A DNA stretch of 64,000 nucleotides from Rachycentron canadum (lineage: Eukaryota > Chordata > Actinopteri > Carangiformes > Rachycentridae): NCBI GenBank assembly GCA_038496675.1, contig CM076652.1, positions 2,013,430 through 2,077,429 on the forward strand, read 5' to 3'. Below, in pieces: positions 23,581 to 36,200 of this stretch. The notes beneath the pieces were generated by a model that was given only the letters and a program-made list of their open reading frames with translations, searched no databases and was not told the DNA's origin. How positions within the stretch are numbered: the first letter of the stretch is position 1; each line of letters opens with the position of its first letter. The translations under genes and the position numbers were made by a program.

Positions 23581-26500
23581 ATGGAAGGGTCGAATGCTAA
23601 GGAGGGAGGCTCAAGTTTGGAGAAGGGGGCAGCCAAGACGTCCCCAGGTTGCTATTCTGGGGCCGCTGCATTAGGCAAGCAAATTTCATCTGAGACTGAG
23701 AGGAGAGTTGGACGTCAGGGCGGAGAGGCAGGTGCTGTTTCTGAACCTCTAAACATAATGTACAGCTCAGTCAAAGGGGGGCAACAACCTGACTTAATCC
23801 AACATGTTCAACCATCGTTGGCTTGGGCTCTTTCAACTTGTTTTCATTGTCTCCCCAAATATCACTGGAGATACCTCAGACAGTTGTACATTATTTTGAT
23901 CAAATGTGAACCATTAGATGACAAATTAAATATGACACAAACACAAACACACGTTTGAATCAAAAGAAATTACATTTTCAAATAAGAAATATTTGGTATA
24001 AAGACTTTGATTTTTCTCATATTGTGATTTGAAATAGTCAAAATGTAAACTTGTGCCTTTGTGGTGTAATATGTGAAGTCTATGTTAATTAATGCTTGTG
24101 CTGAGTTCAGCTGTAAGTCTAAACAAGCTGCAGCATGAATCATTCACCAAGCTTAATGTATCGGTTGGATCTGTGCTGGTCGTCAGTCTGAACTCACTCA
24201 GGGATCCTGAACGATCCGCTCTCGTCCTCCAGAGGGTGCTACAATGACAAAATTAAGAACCGGGACTGTCGGACACCCACATGTGGGAGTGTCAAATGTT
24301 TTAATGTCACTGAAACACAAATAGACAAACGTCAGGCCGAGGACCTCCCGTTTGATTTTGTTGTTGCTGATTTGCAGTTGGACTGACCTGTCTGTGCTGA
24401 AACAAACCCCTTCAAACGCCACAGTAATTGGAAGTGAAAGTGTTTCATTTGGCCGCCCTGCACACTTCAAACACTTTGGCACACTACAGTGTTTGAAGAC
24501 CTAGCCATTAAAACCTGCAGTGACACCATTTGAACCCCATCAACCACCAAAACCTCATGCATACCTGGACTCAGGATCTCAAAATATAAATCATCTAAAG
24601 GAACATTGGAACCTGCAGAAATTATGAAACTGCATTTAAGAACAGGAGATGGGTATCAATCCTGCAGAGATTCTTGTGGCTACATAAAGAATTTCATAAA
24701 ATGCCTCTGGAACCTCTCAAGGATCTCACAAACTCACTAAAAGGATCTTCAGAATAAAAGGACTCAGTAACTTTTCAACTATCAAGGAGTCCTGCAACCA
24801 CAACCTAAAGCCCAACAAACAATCCCAAGGACCAAAAGCCTGGTAAAATTGTACCAAGATTCCTCCTCAACACATTTTGGGCAATGCTTGAACCTTAGAC
24901 CCTCCTGAGAAACCCCCTCAAAAACTGGAAGAAAAACCCTGGAAACCCCCCCAATGGACATCGGATGGGATGAATTCTAGAGACGGGAAAGATTGAGTTG
25001 ACATTTCATGACTTGTGACCTTTTCTAACATCAAGGTGGTTGTGTGATTGTGGACTTGGATCAAAATACTGTTCAGTGAGGAAATAACACCAAATTGGAC
25101 CCTTGTGTATGTTTCAGAAACTCCCTCTAATTACATTCTTTTGACAGTTGCACAACTTCTGTACCTTTCCAATAACAACAATCTCAATAACAACAATTCA
25201 CACCCTCTTCACTTGAGTGACAGGTTGGCTGGAAGTGAGAGAAGAGCTGGGGTTTGTTTGTTTCTTCTCTCTGGAGCTCTCTTTTTTTCTGTCATTGCAC
25301 AACAATTCATGTCACGTTTGTGTAAAACAACAACACGTAAACTGATTTTATCATGACTCGATATTTAGAGCACCTTCAAGAATGCTTAAAACCCCCTTAA
25401 AGATCCTTAGAGATCCATGAATGACCTTTAACCCCACCGAACCTCGCGTTAACCCCAGGATGTTTAGAACCCACCCCAAACCTGACTGGGTGCAACCTTA
25501 ATCCAATCAAGAGCCCCTGAATTCTAATCATGTGAAATTAAACCCCTTCTCACTGAACTACTATGGAGCCACCTATCGGATCCCTGGTACATCCTTAAAG
25601 GACCCCTGGGTGGCCCTCGGACCCCACTTTTAGAGTCCTGAGGTGGTGAAACCTAAGGTCCCGTGGCCTGCCTGCCTGTGCTGTGTCTCGCCTCGCTCTG
25701 CTGTCAGGACGACGCTGCTGTCACTCTGGGCAGCTCACAGGGCTCAGGATTTATTTTTGGACTGCCATGGCGTCTGTTCCTTCCATTTGTAGGAAGGGGG
25801 GTCGAGTTGGGCTCAACATGAACCTGCCGCTCTGACACTCCGGGCTGGGACAAGCAGGCAGCAGCCGGCCGGCCGCCCCCCGAGCAGAAGTCACACAGGT
25901 AAACACGCCATAATTACACCTTTTATTCTGCAGATAGAGGACAGGGACGGCGTTAGCGGGGTTAGGGAGGCAGCTGCTGTCAGTTGCAGAAACCCCCCCA
26001 CCTCGACAGCCAGAGGTCTGACGTGTGTTTGGGGAGTTCGGGGTTTTTTTTGTTTTTTTTCTCGTCCTCTGTGCAAAATTAAAGCCCCAGCAGGGCTGAG
26101 CTAAGTGTTAGCATCGCACCGTCTCTGCTCCTAATCACACTCTTCCCTGTCATTTATCTGTCACGAGGCACGAGTGGCTGATCATCACATTTGAACTTTG
26201 GGATGTCATCTTCCCGTTTGTGTGGCTGTGGCAAATAAAGTTGTCCTTGTTAGGTTTGATATTTTACATTGGACTTGAATCAGTGTTCTCTCCTGTTGTG
26301 TGAAGGGGAACCTGCCTGGAGCACTTTGAACCTCAGCAACAAGTTTTTACCTGGTAAGTTGATCCTTTTTCCATCTGAATAGACACCGTTTGCCGCATGT
26401 GTTTGGTGTGAAGCCTCAAATCTTCACTGGAGGTAAATGACTTTTTTGGGGTGGATTCATTTACTTAAGGAGGCCATTGTGGAGCAGCTTGGTTTTTATT

Positions 26501-26630
26501 ACACAGCTATTATTACCCTTTCCTCTTTTGAACTTGCATCCTGAAGGCGCTCCAAATACCAAACCTACCAGAGCCTTAAAAGGAGGAGTGAACTCGTGTG
26601 TCGGGCCGGCAGCAGGTTCAGCGAGGGAGG
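23581..26630. other. Intergenic stretch between tnnt3 and prr33; no gene seen
   Basis: Only short open frames without family resemblance. It holds CAA/AAC-rich sequence near 25170-25200 and several imperfect AACCCC/ACCCTT-rich phrases at 24480-25650, with no coding signature. Confidence 0.55.
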
Positions 26631-26639
26631 TGGGGGAGA

Positions 26640-26700
26640 GGGGGGTGGGGAGGGGGCTTTAAAACACAACCGGCTCTGGCCTACATTTCACTGAGGTGAC
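26640..26700 (+). promoter_or_regulatory. Candidate promoter, possibly of prr33
   Basis: A G-rich block (GGTGGGGAGGGGG) is followed by TTTAAAA (about 26658-26664), a TATA variant. About 30 bases on there is CACTGAG followed by GTGACA, a possible donor. It lies 3.8 kb before the prr33 coding exon acceptor. Function is inferred from motif order only. Confidence 0.25.
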
Positions 26701-29700
26701 ACACATAGTAGTAAACTGTAGATATTAAGCAGTTGTTTTTCCCAGACTGCATGATGTCAGAAATCATTTATTAGCAACACAAACCTCTCTGCTCATAAAG
26801 TTACCAGACTCTTATTTCATGTTCACAAATGCTATGTGATGCATGTGCAGTGTTATTTTTAAAGAAGGAACTTTTCTTTGGGTCGATCACAGATTAAAAA
26901 ACAGAAGAAGAAGAAAGCGATTTCTGCAGGCTCATTTATTAATTAACTTCTCCTCCCATTTGATTGGACAATATACAAGCGAGGGCCTATCCGGTGTCAG
27001 TGGGCTGTGATGTGACGGGGTCAGATGCTCCACATTCACTTTCACCCTTCAGCAGATATATTTACACATCTGTATGTCTATATTTATGTGGGAAAGGACA
27101 TGAGAGGATCCTTACATGACAAAGCTGCAAATAAAGCTTAGGCTGTAAACTGTCACCTCACAGATACGTCTCAGGTTCCCACTGTCAGGATGGAAGTCTG
27201 TTTCCATATGTAAAATATCAATAATAATCATTTCATTCCACTTTGAATTATAGAGTCTTATGATTTCCTGATGTTCAGTGGAAAAGATTCTCTTCTCTCT
27301 TCTAAAATAAATAACACAAGTATTGAGTAAGTAGGTTTAGGACTTTAGGCCAAGGATAGAGAAGCAGGTCAGGTTGTCCAATTTTGAAATCTAGATTTTT
27401 AAACCTCAACAACCACTGACTTAAAACCATGTTTTAATTTCAAATTTTCTGGATGTTCATGGACCCAGAGGATGAAACAATCACCCACCTTCCTCTGAGA
27501 TTTTCCCTCACACTATTACCAGGAAAAAGTTCTGCTTGCAAACAAGAAATGTGAAAATCCAACAGGTAGAATGACATGAAATCTTCTAATCGTATTCCAG
27601 ATCCCCAGAGGATGAACAGACTTAACTTTAATGACCTGATTAACTCTCCTGTGGCACTGCCCTCGGGACAAACAGTTTTAGCTCCACTACTCTGGTAAAG
27701 TCTGAGAATATCATCAGATATTCAGATATAAGAGCATCAGCGTGTCATAGTTTAGGAGGAGTTGCTTTTAGTTGAGTTGTAGATTCGTTTACGTCAGTGA
27801 AGGTGATTATTCATATTGTACTTTATTAGTCATAACTGTTCCTGCTGCTTCACTGTAGAATTGAACAGTGGCCTAATGTATATATCTATATGTATATATT
27901 TGAAATAGTTCTGTATCCGCTCTTTTTTAACCTGTGATGTGAAATTTCCTGTCATAGTATTAATCATTAATTGATCTCATTGTATTAATTTGAGCATAAT
28001 CAGAACTGAAACTTTGACCCTGGATTAGCTGCAGGTCACCTGTTGAATTAAATGTGATACAAACCATCAGGGCCAAACTTTACAGCAGCTGAACACAGAA
28101 GCCTGAAAGATACAAAACCTACAAGGAAAACATCTCATCCAACTGCAGTTGATATCAAATTCTAATCTTCCACAACTCTCCTGTTAGTTAGTTAGTGTAG
28201 GCAGAGCCTCCTCAGCTCTGATTTACTGTTTTCGGGAAAGTGATGCAGCCTGTAAAAAGCCAGGAGTCTTAAAAAAGGGAAGCAGGTGATTGGCCGGCCT
28301 TCCTCTCTGCCTTCAAACTAAAATTAGGCAGAGTAAAAGCTTCGGGATCAGCTGTGAGGTGGTAACATCATCCAGGAAGTCGATGCTCCTGTTGGTTTTT
28401 GTGCCTGCGGCACTCGACTGTGGCTTTTTTAAACAGCTCTCACACAAACAGGGTGAGTCATCCTGTTTGACACGTATCAAATGTGACCGTTTCAAAATCT
28501 ATTCAAGCCAGATGATGATTTTTAGGATTAAAGGCCCCTTTGTAGGCCAAAAACATTCCACAGAGGTGATGAAAATTTTCCATCAGACTCCTGTTGACGC
28601 ACTTTAAATTAATCCTGAAGTAATTATTTTATACAGTAGATGATGATAATTAGGTTTTAATCTGTGCTTATTAAATGTTACAACCCTGTTTCCATTTGTA
28701 AAACGTCATTTAATTTGAATCTTTATATATTATTCTGCTCTCATTTATTTGAGTTATTTTTTGTATTCTTTATTATAGTAATTTTATTCTGTCCTGCATC
28801 GTCGTGTTTCCATATGTAAATATCCCATTTAATCTTCCTTTTATTTTATTCCACTCTGATCTATAGAGTCTTATTATTTTTACCCTAAATACCCTAAAGT
28901 AATTAGTTTTATTAAATTTCATGTCATCACGATAAAAACTATGTAAAATGATAAATGCAACATAATCCCCTTTAGGTATCATCATGTTTTCTTCTTCATG
29001 AGTTGTTGAACTCTTCACTTCCGGTTAATAAGGTTTAGATGTTGGTGCTACGAAAAAGATGAAGGGGTCATGAAAACCACTAATAATCACCCTCTGGGGA
29101 CCTTGAATCTCCACAGCAGTTGTTCAGATATGTTGCTCTGGACCAACCGTTTTGAATTACAGTTGATATAATGTGTTGTGTTTAGGCTCCAGCAGAAGAC
29201 ACTGCTAAAGTAGAAAATTATTTTAATTTATTTAAGAAAAGAGGTTACAAACAAGTACGAGCGGGAATCTCAGTAAAAGGACATTAAAGAAGAAATGTTG
29301 TAGCAGCACGGTGGAAGCTAAAACAGAAACAGGAAATAGAAACAGCTCAGGAGTCTATGTGATGAAAATGTCCGTCCAAACTGTTTCAGATCGTATATGT
29401 TCAGAATAGATAATGTCAAACTGTGTGATCTTTTAATTCTACCTGATTGGAAAATGTAAACTTTCTATTCACAAGACTTTTCAATTTCCCTCCACACCAT
29501 CAAACGAGGACCAATCATAAGGAATGATTCATCTAAAAGCTGGAGAGAGAATAGAAGCAGTAAAGCTCAGTCAGATATATACATAATAATAGAAAGGGAA
29601 GGTCAGAAAATACAAAAACAAAGAGGACATTGAAAAATATAAAGTGATGATCAGATCTTTTGGACTTGAGCCGGAGAGTTTGTACAAACTGAGTCAGAAA
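26701..29700. other. Non-coding stretch upstream of prr33; no gene seen
   Basis: AT-rich, with a CAGGGTGAGTCA donor-like site near 28448-28459 that could end a second untranslated prr33 exon. No coding exon recognised on either strand. Confidence 0.45.
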
Positions 29701-29706
29701 AGGTGA

Positions 29707-29843
29707 TTTATTGGATAGAAATGAAACGTGGAGACTTTAACTGTTGAAGAGCTGCTTCTGTTCGACGTCTTTACAGCCAGCGGATGTTTCAGTGAGATGA
29801 AGAGAGGAGATGATTCCTGCTCAGTAATCACGATGACATAAAT
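29707..29843 (-). CDS. lsp1: Candidate alternative terminal exon of lsp1
   Basis: A strong TTTTTTTGCAG acceptor ends at 29844 (- sense). The exon fits the phase left by the donor at 36592: joined, it adds DLCHRDY and stops at TGA 29823-29821. An AATAAA follows at 29712-29707, so acceptor, stop and poly(A) signal are all correctly spaced. If used, the + strand prr33 gene would sit wholly inside the last lsp1 intron. The alternative is termination at 36518 in the previous exon; sequence alone does not decide. Confidence 0.45.
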
Positions 29844-30488
29844 CTGCAAAAAAACAAAACAAACAAAATAAACAACAGAAAGAAAAGGTTAAAATGCAGA
29901 AATGACTAATTACGTGTCGTACGTATTTCACCAGTTTCTCCTGATCAAAGCGAGTTCATCAAAGTTTTAATGATTCAGGTTTGAGACTTGTTTCACCTTT
30001 TGAAGACGCCAGTTAAATTAAATATTTACTGTTTCCTGTTGAAGTAAAGATGTTGGCCCTAAACTGTGAACCAACAGGTATAAATAGATAGAAGAATTTT
30101 ATTAGTTGATTATGTTGCTTTTTTATATTTTGAAACTTGTTTCCAGAATATTTTATAAAGATTCATAAAACTTAAATAAGATTAAATAAAACTGAATATA
30201 AAAACTGAAGACAAGGAACCAAATGAAATGACCAAATTCACAGCTACTTAAACTGTGACAATCCAAAATAAAAGAAAAAGTAAGAATGAAAAAAAAAAAG
30301 AAAATAAAAGTGTTACTTTACTGTATATAAATGTGAAATTGCAGAAATGTTTGCAACAGAAATTATTTTACCGGCCCAGAGTTCAGAGAACTGATCTGAA
30401 ACACATCAAATGCTTTGCTCATGACCTGCATCAGATCTACCTTTTCCAACAGTTTTCCCTTTTTCCCCTGCAGGGTGCTAAAGCGCTC

Positions 30489-33400
30489 ATGGCTGTCGCT
30501 TACAGTGCTGTCACCCAGCCGGGCCTGCTTTCCCAGCAGTACCCGCCACCCCTGCTGCCCAAGCCTGGAAAGGACAATGTTCGGCTTCAGAAGCTCCTCA
30601 AGAGAACCGCCAAGAAAAAGGCGTCCGCCCAGGCGCTGCAGTCCGTGGTGCATTTCCGCTCCAGCCTTTCCCCTGTGAACGAAGCAAGCCCTGACCTCGA
30701 GCACAGTGACCACTCCACCCCTCCCCGGACTCCTGAGACGCCATCCAACCTTTACACCGTCAAGCAGCCTCAACGGTTCACTGTCAGGCCGTTGTATCAA
30801 CATGTGGCATCCCCTTACCCGCAGCGTGCAGCTTATGGCAGAGCAGCAACTTTCTCGCCTCAGACAGTGGGAATCCCCTCGTACTCTTACTCGCAGCATG
30901 TCACCACAGTTTCTTCATATCCTGCCTCAGCCTATCTTCCTGGTGTCTCACCAGCTCTGGGGCCAGTTACACAGCCAGCGGTGTCCAAAATATCTCTAAT
31001 AGCTTCGTCTGTGCCAGAGACAGCAGCACCAGCTGCTGAGGTGAAAAAGCCAGCTTTTAGCACGGTTGCTGAAACTCAGCCTGGTCTAAGACCCGTTGTA
31101 GCTGTAGTAACATCACAGCCAAAAAGTCCAGGTCCGACTCCTTATTCAGCACCAGGAGGTCAAGCTATAATTCGACCCCTCACTGTGTTGACCCCACTGG
31201 TCAAATCCAAAAGTCCTCGTCCAACATTCAAAGCAACTGAACCCTCAAGGTCCCCGAGACCGATGTTTGATGTCCCTCAAATTAGGATGTACACAGCAAG
31301 CACATCGTACTACGAGACATCCAGGACCCCACCAGTGTATGACACTTTTGAATTAACCAGTATTGGCAGCACGGCACCTCAAAATATAACACCAACAGAA
31401 ACAAAACAAGATCTGACTCAGACAGTGTCCGAGGTCAGAGGAGGTACGACTCAGGCAGCTCAGCCTACTTTATTGGTTACAGATCCCAAGAGAAAAACGG
31501 ACACTTCTGAAATTAAAAGAGGCCTTACACCAACAGCAGAGATCAAAATGGTCATAACCCCAACACCTGAAATCAAAAGAGTTACCCCAACACCTGAAAT
31601 CAAAAAAGTTACCNGAGTTACCCCAACACCTGAAATCAAAATAGTTACCCCAACACCTGAAATCAGAGTTAAAACACCAACGTTTGAGTTCCAAACATCA
31701 AGAATTTCAGCAGGACGGCCAAAAACGCCAGCGTACCGTGTGACCCGGGCTACAACACCTGTCTTTGAAATTTCAAGACCCAATCCTCTCTTGTTTGCAG
31801 TGTCAGCAATTACAGTCGAACCAGAGAGGTCAAGAACACCCAAAATGGTGTCCACTGCAAGTAGTTTGTCTGCTTCCCAAAGCGTGATAACTCCTGAACC
31901 TAAGCCAACTGAAATAGTACTGAATGGGGACATTCATTCAGATGTAACACCAATCCAACAAAGTATAACAAAGTCAAAATCAGAGCCTGTGCTGACAAGA
32001 GAAAATATCCCAGCTGCTCCAGCTGGCTCTCAAAGACCCAAAACTCCTACATCTGAGCCAACAACAGCAGCAGTGACTTCTTATGACTTTCAGAGGCCTA
32101 AAACTCCAACATATGAGGCATCCCGACTTATGACCACATCACCTGGGTATAAAAGACCAAAAACACCGACTGGTGTATCACCTCTACCCTTTCCTAGACC
32201 TAAAACTCCAACACAAGTAGCTCAAAAGTCAAAGTCTGCTTATCGTGGATTGACACCAGCCGAATATGCTGCTTATGGTGGAATCAAAACTTTCTCTCCA
32301 GCATTTGGTATCTCAAGTTCTACAACACCATCTCAGGAGGAGATTACAAAAGAGGGATCAGCAGAAAGTAAAACACTGAGCCAAGAACCTTCTGTGAAAG
32401 CACCGTCAACAGCGGAGGTGTCTAAAGTCAAAGAAACCCCCAAAGATGTAAATAAACCCCATCTGAGAGAGGAGAAAGTTCCCGCCACCCCGACAATCCC
32501 AATTATTGTTGTTTCACAACCATCTGAGACCCCAGGAACAACATTAATACAAGAGACGAGTACCGTATCCAGTCATGTTACAGTAAAACAAACTGTGATT
32601 CAAGAAACACCAAAGGCTCAACCTCCAACGGCAAAGGTGAAAACTCCTGAGAAACAGAAGGTGGAAACACCAGTTCAAGAAGCTGTCAAATGGAAGACAA
32701 AAACTCCTGAAGTCAAACATCCTCCGCCCAAAAGTGGAGACAAAGATCCTCTGAAGGCAGTAAGGAAACTTTTAGGCAAAGACAAAGTCCAGACAGTTGA
32801 ACCAAAGGCTGGATCTGAGACAAAAGTTGATGTCTCAGAACAAAAAGAGCCACTGAAACCTGTAACTGCCATCAGGACTAAAGCTGAAGTCTCAAAACCA
32901 AGCTCTGCTAAAGTAGCTGTTGTTGAATCAACAGAAAGTGAAGTCAAAGGAAAAGATAAGAAAGCAGAGCCCGCAGATAAACCTGTACTTGAGAAATGGG
33001 ATGGTGACCAGTCCCTCCCAGCAGCCGAGCCCCTTCTCAAAGTCATGCAAAAGCCAAAGGGAGTCAAATCCAAACCGAGTGGTTGGTCCCGACTCAAGAA
33101 GCACATGGTAGTGGAGCAGGAGGAGCCAAAATTTCCAGAGATTGGGTCTCAAGGACCCACTCTCAAGGAGACCACTGGTCAGGACCAGAACAAGGTCAAC
33201 AAGGCTGAAGAAAAGGCCAGCACTCAGGGCGAGAACCAAACCAAAGACACTCCCAAAGCAACACAGATGTGGGATGCCGTCCTCTTCCAAATGTTCTCCA
33301 CCAAAGAGAACATCATGCATCAGATCGAGTTAAACAAAGGCGAGGAGGAGAAGAAGGAAGAGATACACGACGATCTGAAAGAGATACCTTCATTCGCGTA

Positions 33401-33578
33401 CCGGCTGCCTGTGTTGCTTTTTAGTCCAAAGTTTGATGCTAAAAAGCTTAAAGAGGCAGCATCAAGGCCGGTAACAAAAATATCGACTGTGTTTGAAATG
33501 GGTCTGATCGGGCGAAAAGGCAAAGAAGAGGAACCAAAAGACTTTAACAGAACAGCGAGAGGGTTTACTGCAATTTAA
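30489..33578 (+). CDS. prr33: Proline-rich protein 33 homologue
   Basis: One coding exon of 1029 residues, starting at ATG 30489 just after a TTTTCCCCTGCAG acceptor (exon starts 30474). The frame is open further upstream to 30255, but that part is intronic in character and lacks an ATG. The N-terminus has PPPLLPKPGKDN (19-30) and LQKLLKRTAKKK, which I recall from human PRR33, and the gene sits between tnnt3 and lsp1 as PRR33 does in human. The middle is low-complexity Ser/Thr/Pro/Lys: a VTPTPEIK repeat (about 356-395) and four RPKTPT motifs (about 516-575). The C-terminus is more globular: SGWSRLKKHMV (~864), WDAVLFQMFSTKENI (~927), LPVLLFSPKFDAKKL and TARGFTAI at the end. No signal peptide or membrane segment. 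Function unknown; a basic, phosphorylatable scaffold is only a guess. An N at 31614 leaves one codon (NGA) unresolved. Confidence 0.85.
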   Translation: MAVAYSAVTQPGLLSQQYPPPLLPKPGKDNVRLQKLLKRTAKKKASAQALQSVVHFRSSLSPVNEASPDLEHSDHSTPPRTPETPSNLYTVKQPQRFTVRPLYQHVASPYPQRAAYGRAATFSPQTVGIPSYSYSQHVTTVSSYPASAYLPGVSPALGPVTQPAVSKISLIASSVPETAAPAAEVKKPAFSTVAETQPGLRPVVAVVTSQPKSPGPTPYSAPGGQAIIRPLTVLTPLVKSKSPRPTFKATEPSRSPRPMFDVPQIRMYTASTSYYETSRTPPVYDTFELTSIGSTAPQNITPTETKQDLTQTVSEVRGGTTQAAQPTLLVTDPKRKTDTSEIKRGLTPTAEIKMVITPTPEIKRVTPTPEIKKVTXVTPTPEIKIVTPTPEIRVKTPTFEFQTSRISAGRPKTPAYRVTRATTPVFEISRPNPLLFAVSAITVEPERSRTPKMVSTASSLSASQSVITPEPKPTEIVLNGDIHSDVTPIQQSITKSKSEPVLTRENIPAAPAGSQRPKTPTSEPTTAAVTSYDFQRPKTPTYEASRLMTTSPGYKRPKTPTGVSPLPFPRPKTPTQVAQKSKSAYRGLTPAEYAAYGGIKTFSPAFGISSSTTPSQEEITKEGSAESKTLSQEPSVKAPSTAEVSKVKETPKDVNKPHLREEKVPATPTIPIIVVSQPSETPGTTLIQETSTVSSHVTVKQTVIQETPKAQPPTAKVKTPEKQKVETPVQEAVKWKTKTPEVKHPPPKSGDKDPLKAVRKLLGKDKVQTVEPKAGSETKVDVSEQKEPLKPVTAIRTKAEVSKPSSAKVAVVESTESEVKGKDKKAEPADKPVLEKWDGDQSLPAAEPLLKVMQKPKGVKSKPSGWSRLKKHMVVEQEEPKFPEIGSQGPTLKETTGQDQNKVNKAEEKASTQGENQTKDTPKATQMWDAVLFQMFSTKENIMHQIELNKGEEEKKEEIHDDLKEIPSFAYRLPVLLFSPKFDAKKLKEAASRPVTKISTVFEMGLIGRKGKEEEPKDFNRTARGFTAI
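31548..31672 (+). repeat. Intragenic tandem repeat coding VTPTPEIK units in prr33
   Basis: About five copies of a 27-bp-type unit (GTTACCCCAACACCTGAAAT plus AAAA/G). The N at 31614 falls at a unit junction where the spacing is off (KVTXVTPTP), suggesting the true copy number is uncertain. Confidence 0.85.
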
Positions 33579-36200
33579 GCTACAGCTAACGTGACGCGAC
33601 AAGATGAAAATGTAAAGAAAAAAGTTCATGTTTAATGTACAGGTGCAAAAATCTTAGCAACAGAAATAATGTACAGGTCTGGAGTCTTAGTCTCTGTGTT
33701 TAACGAATGACAGTTGTGGCAGTGATGTAGAAAATTCAACCTTAACTTTATACTTGACAAATGCTTTGTGTTGCATTTGTGTGACTGGTTGTCTGACTGT
33801 TTGTGTTTGTGGATTAACTGGGAAGAGAGAGAGACAGGTACATTTGTCTTAAAGTCATTCAGACGTCACATCAGATTAAAGCCTTTATGTTTTATGTCAT
33901 TTCAGAGCTTCTCATTTGTTATTTCCATCACGTTCACAATGAATATTAACTAGCTACGTGTTATGGATTTGAAAATATTTGATTGTAAAGAAAATTGTCT
34001 GTGAAACTGAGACTGTGATTGTTTATATGCAGTAGCTCACTCAAGATTTAGAAGATAAAAGTAGATTTTTATCTAAATTAACTGTTAGCAAATAATCAAT
34101 TATTGAAATATCTGTATTTTTATCGATAGAAAAAAAAATTGATGATTTTAAGACAAATAAATACTTTTTTTTTTTCTCATTTCTCTTTTTTTCAGTAAAA
34201 CATCTAATTTTATTCAAAATGGTGCTACTTGCCTCAGGGTAAGACCTCTCACTAGTTAACAGATGCATATGTAGAGTGACATGATATTTGAGGTATTTAT
34301 TGTTATTTATTTGGTGTTAGACGGTTGATTTATGAAGGAACTTTCTTAAAGTCACAATGAAATAACAATGCAGTGGCAGATGAGTCAGTGTTACACAGCC
34401 AATCAGAACCTCTCTTCTGATTGGCTGTGTCTGCTTTCTGAGTGATTGAATACAAATTAAAGTGATTTCTTTAATTAATTCAAATATTGTTTCAACCCCC
34501 TATTGGTTTGTGAACTTCTGTTTTGAAGCCTCCAGTTTGTAATTTGTCTGTCAGCCATCTTATGGAAACCATCTTTGGAGGAGAAGGTGGAGCTGAGGAG
34601 GAGTGAGGGGTGGAGCTGACCTGCTCTGTACTCTATCCTGAGTCTGTCAATCACACAGTAGCCACGCCCCCTAATCCATCCCCTGCTTTCTGGTCTATTT
34701 TCCTCTAAATGGACCATCATTTAAAAAATGAACATCATGTTGTATTGAAGACTTGAAACTAGAGACTGAGACCATAAACTCATTAGGAAAACGTTTACTG
34801 AGCTAATAAATCAAGGGAGAAGTAGGGACATTTTCCCATAGACTTCAATACAATCTGACTTCTTTACCAACCAGTGGAGTCGCCCCCTGATGGTCATTAG
34901 AGAGAATGAAGGTTAAAGGCTCCTCAGCGTTGGCTTCACTTTACAGACCCAGAGTCTACGTCCTCCTTTATTGACAGTCTGTGGTGATGCCTCATGTTTC
35001 ATTTGCCACAAACCAAACAGTGTTTTTACAGATGAAGGTGAAAATATTTATGCTAATTTAAAAATCGTCCACTATGAACAATTAGCTGCTGCAATGACTG
35101 ATCATTGTGACTTGAAGAAGGCTGCTGGGCTAAAAGCTTGTGAAAGTAGTTAGAGAAGTTGAACGAGCGCAGCCTCCGTCATGATGGAGGTAGGAGGGGC
35201 AACGAACTGTAAGGTCAAAGGTCAAGATACACAGAAGCGTTTTCAATAACTGTGATGCATTTTATTTTTCTAGTTTTATTTTCACACCTGCTGTTTTTTT
35301 TTAAGTTTTGTTCCAATGATTTATAATGTGTGGAGTTACAAATAGCTGCAGTTTTCAGACATGTGAACCTTAGGGGGTAGATTTTCTGTGATCCTCTTCT
35401 CAGAGGGAATCCGACCCTGCTGAGACACTTTCAAAATAAATCTTAACCGCAGTTTCCACTGTTTTTATTTGTTTGTGAACCTGTGATGTCAAATACTAAG
35501 CTGCAAATGCAAAAATATGAATTGAATGGATGCATCTGCTTGGATCATCCTGCAAAAATTTTCTATCATTAATTGTCTGTCAAAGCTTGTAAGTTTAATT
35601 TTTCATGTAAAAAAAAAAAAAAAAAAAACAATTATTGAATAATTTGCGTCAATGTAAAATTAGCTTTTTTGATTCTTTCGTTTAGTTTTTTTTTAGTTTA
35701 CCAGCTTTGGACTGTTGTAGATTTCAGATATCGGACACTGCATGGGCTATAAAGTAGCATGAACGTTTTCTTTTCTTTCTTTCTTTTTTTTTTTTTTTTT
35801 ACCAACCCAAATTTAAATTTGAATGTAATTTTTAATTTAATCTTAACATTAAATTTAAATTGAGTTGAATTTAAATTGAATTTTTAATTGAATTTGAATT
35901 TAATTGAATTAAAATTTTCTATTGTTTTTTAGATTAAAGAATGTAACTGATGTCCATTAACGACTAACCTCAAACCAACTCTTCATAGAGATAAAAATGC
36001 CCAAATGTATTTTGTATATGAGACGTGCAACTTATTGTTTTACGGCATTTACATAGCAAAAACCAAGCAATGTGTTTCAGCTCATCACCTCTGTTTATTA
36101 TCACTTATCTTTTATTTTATGTGAAGCACTTTGAACTGTGTTGTTTTCTTCTGTGAGGCACTGTGTACTGCACGAAAGGAGCTGAAAATAAAGTTTGACT
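33579..36200 (+). other. prr33 3' UTR / intergenic stretch
   Basis: No further exon. AATAAA signals on + occur near 34157, 35436 and 36187; the last (GAAAATAAAGTTTGAC) follows a GAAGCACTTTGAACTGTG phrase like that at the end of fish retroelements, so it may belong to a LINE/SINE tail. A-runs at 35610-35629 and T-runs near 35783-35800. A dispersed repeat copy occupies 34495-34985. Confidence 0.5.
34495..34985. repeat. Dispersed repeat family A, copy 1
   Basis: About 490 bp shared with 46846-47345 and partly with 53145-53310, all in the same orientation. Shared phrases include GGAGGAGAAGGTGGAGCTGA, CCTCTAAATGGACCATCATT and GTGGAGTCGCCCCCTGATGG. Identity is high in the last 250 bp. No coding potential and no clear terminal repeats; probably a non-autonomous element. 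Confidence 0.85.

Noticed and set aside
30255..30488. N-terminal extension of the prr33 reading frame
   Set aside because: It begins on a non-ATG codon, is Lys/Asn-rich like intron DNA, and is separated by a clear polypyrimidine-CAG acceptor at 30473 from the real exon.
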